In this document: one piece after another, positions 61,361 through 64,000 of the stretch
How positions within the stretch are numbered: position 1 is the stretch's first letter
Layout of the letters: the number at the start of each line of letters is the position of its first letter
NCBI GenBank assembly: GCA_003389325.1
Contig: QQVE01000015.1
Coordinates: 1-64,000, forward strand
Direction of reading: 5' to 3'
Length of the DNA: 64,000 nucleotides
From: Planctomycetota bacterium
GTDB taxonomy: Bacteria; Planctomycetota; Planctomycetia; Pirellulales; PALSA-1355
Made by a program: the position numbers and the translations under genes
The notes under the pieces: generated by a model
Told to the model about the DNA's origin: nothing
Seen by the model: the letters and a program-made list of their open reading frames with translations, nothing else
Database searches by the model: none

Positions 61361-61390
61361 TTGACGCCCAAGGGGGCCCGGGCATAAGAT
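61361..61390 (+). promoter_or_regulatory. Candidate tetR promoter
   Basis: TTGACG (61361-61366) and TAAGAT (61385-61390) form a sigma-70-like pair with 18-bp spacing, about 40 bp before the tetR ATG. Sequence match only, not proven. Confidence 0.35.
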
Positions 61391-61393
61391 TTC

Positions 61394-61413
61394 AACTGAC
61401 AATTCGGTCAATA
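61394..61413. promoter_or_regulatory. Candidate TetR operator
   Basis: TGAC-AATTCG-GTCA (61397-61410) is an inverted repeat directly after the tetR -10 box. Its half-site CGGTCAATA recurs at 61292-61300 beside the adaptor start. Its placement suits autorepression by the adjacent TetR protein. Confidence 0.45.
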
Positions 61414-61428
61414 AGGCGGACAGAGACC

Positions 61429-62094
61429 ATGCTGGACCAGGGCCATCGAACACGCGATCCGGAGGCCACGCGCGCCGCGGTGCTGGAGGCCGCCGAGCGG
61501 CTGTTCGCCGAAAAAGGCTTTGCGAATACTTCGTTGCGCGACATATCCACGGCCTCGGGGGTCTCGCACCCGCTGATCCACCATCACTTCGGCAGCAAGC
61601 AGGAGCTGCATCAGGCGGTGAAGCGCCGGTTGGTCGAGAACTATGCCCAGCGCTTCCCGCACGCCGCGAAGGCCGTCAATCGCCCTTTGAATCTGGGCCC
61701 CGAGCTGCGCCGGCTGATGGCTTACATCGGCGACAACCCGATGCTGCTGCGGTTGTGTGCCTGGACGCGGCTGGAGGGCGACCGCCAGGTGTGGCCCGGC
61801 GAACCCAACATGTTCGAGACGATCCAGCGGCGCATCGAGGTCTCGCAGCGGCGCAAGCTCTTCCGCGACGATCTCGATCCCAAGTACCTGACCATCATGC
61901 TGATGGGCCTGGTGATGTTCTGGCTGGACAATCGCGAGCACTTCAGTGTTCGCTTCGGCGCCGAAATGAACGACAAGGACTACCTCCGCCAGGCCGTCAA
62001 GATTCTCGAGCGCGGCATCAACATCACCGACGCCGAGTCCAGCGGCGCCGACCCCACCTCGATCGACGAACCCGTCGACGAATCCGACGAGTAG
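61429..62094 (+). CDS. TetR/AcrR-family transcriptional regulator
   Basis: A 221-aa repressor. The N-terminal HTH domain (about 13-60) has the typical LEAAERLFAEKGFANTSLRD, then ISTASGVSHPLIHHHFGSK. The C-terminal ligand-binding domain is divergent, and the tail is Asp/Ser/Glu-rich. It is divergent from the RND pump operon, with inverted-repeat operators between them, so it most likely represses the pump and itself until a ligand binds. Confidence 0.93.
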   Translation: MLDQGHRTRDPEATRAAVLEAAERLFAEKGFANTSLRDISTASGVSHPLIHHHFGSKQELHQAVKRRLVENYAQRFPHAAKAVNRPLNLGPELRRLMAYIGDNPMLLRLCAWTRLEGDRQVWPGEPNMFETIQRRIEVSQRRKLFRDDLDPKYLTIMLMGLVMFWLDNREHFSVRFGAEMNDKDYLRQAVKILERGINITDAESSGADPTSIDEPVDESDE

Positions 62095-62106
62095 CGGGAT
62101 CCCCCC

Positions 62107-62239
62107 GTTTAGCCCGAAGCCAACGGCGACGGCGCGTCGCGGCGCTACGAGTGCACGCCACATAAATGTGGCGGCTAAGTTGCTGCAAGTAGAGAATCGA
62201 ATCCGCCGACCACGCCGTCGCCGGTGGCTCCGGGCTAAC
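62107..62239. repeat. Inverted-repeat element, copy 2
   Basis: The left arm begins GTTTAGCCCGAAGCCAACGG and runs to 62136. The right arm (62212-62239) ends GGTGGCTCCGGGCTAAC. The arms match copy 1 except for a few bases and enclose about 75 bp of unrelated sequence. It lies between convergent tetR and pntB, so it can terminate both. Confidence 0.85.
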
Positions 62240-62250
62240 CGGCACAAGCG

Positions 62251-63738
<1,488 letters not shown>

Positions 63739-63741
63739 CGA

Positions 63742-64000
63742 CTAGTTGCGCTCGTAGCGTTTGAACATCTTGAGCATGCGATCGGTGATCATGAACCCGC
63801 CCACCACGTTGATCGTGGCGGCCGTCACGGCGATGAAGCCCAGGATGGTGCTATAGGTGCTGAATCGAGCGCCGGCGGCCACGAGCGACCCGACCAGCGA
63901 GATGCCGCTGATGGCGTTGGTGGCCGACATCAGCGGCGTGTGCAGTAGCGCCGGCACTTTGGTAATGATCTGAAAGCCCACGAAGCCGGCCAGCACGAAC
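63742..64000 (-). CDS. pntAB: NAD(P) transhydrogenase subunit alpha, membrane part (partial)
   Basis: Only the C-terminal ~85 residues are inside the window. The sequence LLHTPLMSATNAISGISLVG, then a second hydrophobic segment and FMITDRMLKMFKR at the end, is the standard PntAB C-terminus. The 5' end lies beyond the right edge. It pairs with pntB in a short operon. The soluble partner pntAA is 6 kb away on the opposite strand unless another copy lies beyond the edge. Confidence 0.9.
   Translation of the reverse strand, partial: FVLAGFVGFQIITKVPALLHTPLMSATNAISGISLVGSLVAAGARFSTYSTILGFIAVTAATINVVGGFMITDRMLKMFKRYERN

Larger units (their letters stand above)
61250..61428. promoter_or_regulatory. 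tetR/efflux divergent control region
   Basis: 179 bp between the adaptor start (leftward) and tetR (rightward). It contains the tetR promoter candidate, a leftward promoter candidate and two CGGTCAATA repeats. A leftward TTGACC (61406-61411) with TCTTAT (61384-61389) has 16-bp spacing and overlaps the tetR -10 region, so one bound repressor could shut both. Confidence 0.5.

Overview
The window looks like chromosomal DNA from a planctomycete, most likely of the Pirellulales. The evidence is a GC-rich genome, a giant secreted protein with an LEPR-XLL-type N-terminus and FG-GAP repeats, a small ECF sigma operon followed by secreted proteins of unknown function, YCF48-type proteins, and several hypothetical proteins of a kind I associate with that phylum. 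No phage, CRISPR array, insertion sequence or complete RNA gene was seen.

Layout. (1) 0.45-7.1 kb is a DNA-repair island, visibly less GC-rich than the rest. A radical-SAM HhH protein and a DUF4130-UdgX fusion run leftward. Divergent from them is the ligase-associated cassette of MBL exonuclease, ATP-dependent ligase, Lhr helicase and PdeM phosphoesterase. The first two cassette genes are intact, but lhr is reduced to its two ends and pdeM carries an in-frame TAG. A tRNA 3'-end fragment near 7.8 kb may mark the island edge. (2) 8-22 kb is an accessory metabolic region: a secreted glycosidase-like protein, a penicillin-acylase remnant coupled to an amino-acid permease, a glycerol-1-phosphate-dehydrogenase-like enzyme, an SDR remnant, a DUF427 protein, two tiny membrane proteins, a diguanylate cyclase, a sugar-binding lipoprotein, and a four-gene catabolic operon (glycosidase-like, HpcH/HpaI aldolase, Gfo/Idh/MocA oxidoreductase, cyclase-family hydrolase). 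(3) 22.5-31.4 kb holds a 1280-residue metzincin/FG-GAP protein, a FadL-like porin, the ECF sigma operon and a Cys-rich protein. (4) 31.6-39.6 kb holds an MBL hydrolase, a VOC protein, an envelope/osmotic-stress group (DUF2254, GlsB/YeaQ, MscS, CsbD, PRC-barrel), a His/Cys-rich secreted protein and a MATE exporter. (5) 39.6-54.6 kb is mostly housekeeping: an S1-domain protein, an EamA exporter, dprA, aroB, nagB, a YCF48/LmbE-like fusion, rpsI, rplM, DedA and DUF1206. (6) 54.8-64 kb holds pntAA, then a TetR-controlled RND efflux pump, then oppositely oriented pntB and pntAB. Two copies of one inverted-repeat element, each between convergent genes, bracket the efflux block.

Broken genes are common between 6 and 14 kb (lhr, pdeM, acylase, SDR), so this part of the chromosome seems to be eroding. 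The points most worth following up are the combined and partly decayed repair island, the uncharacterised sugar-acid operon, and the inverted-repeat element.
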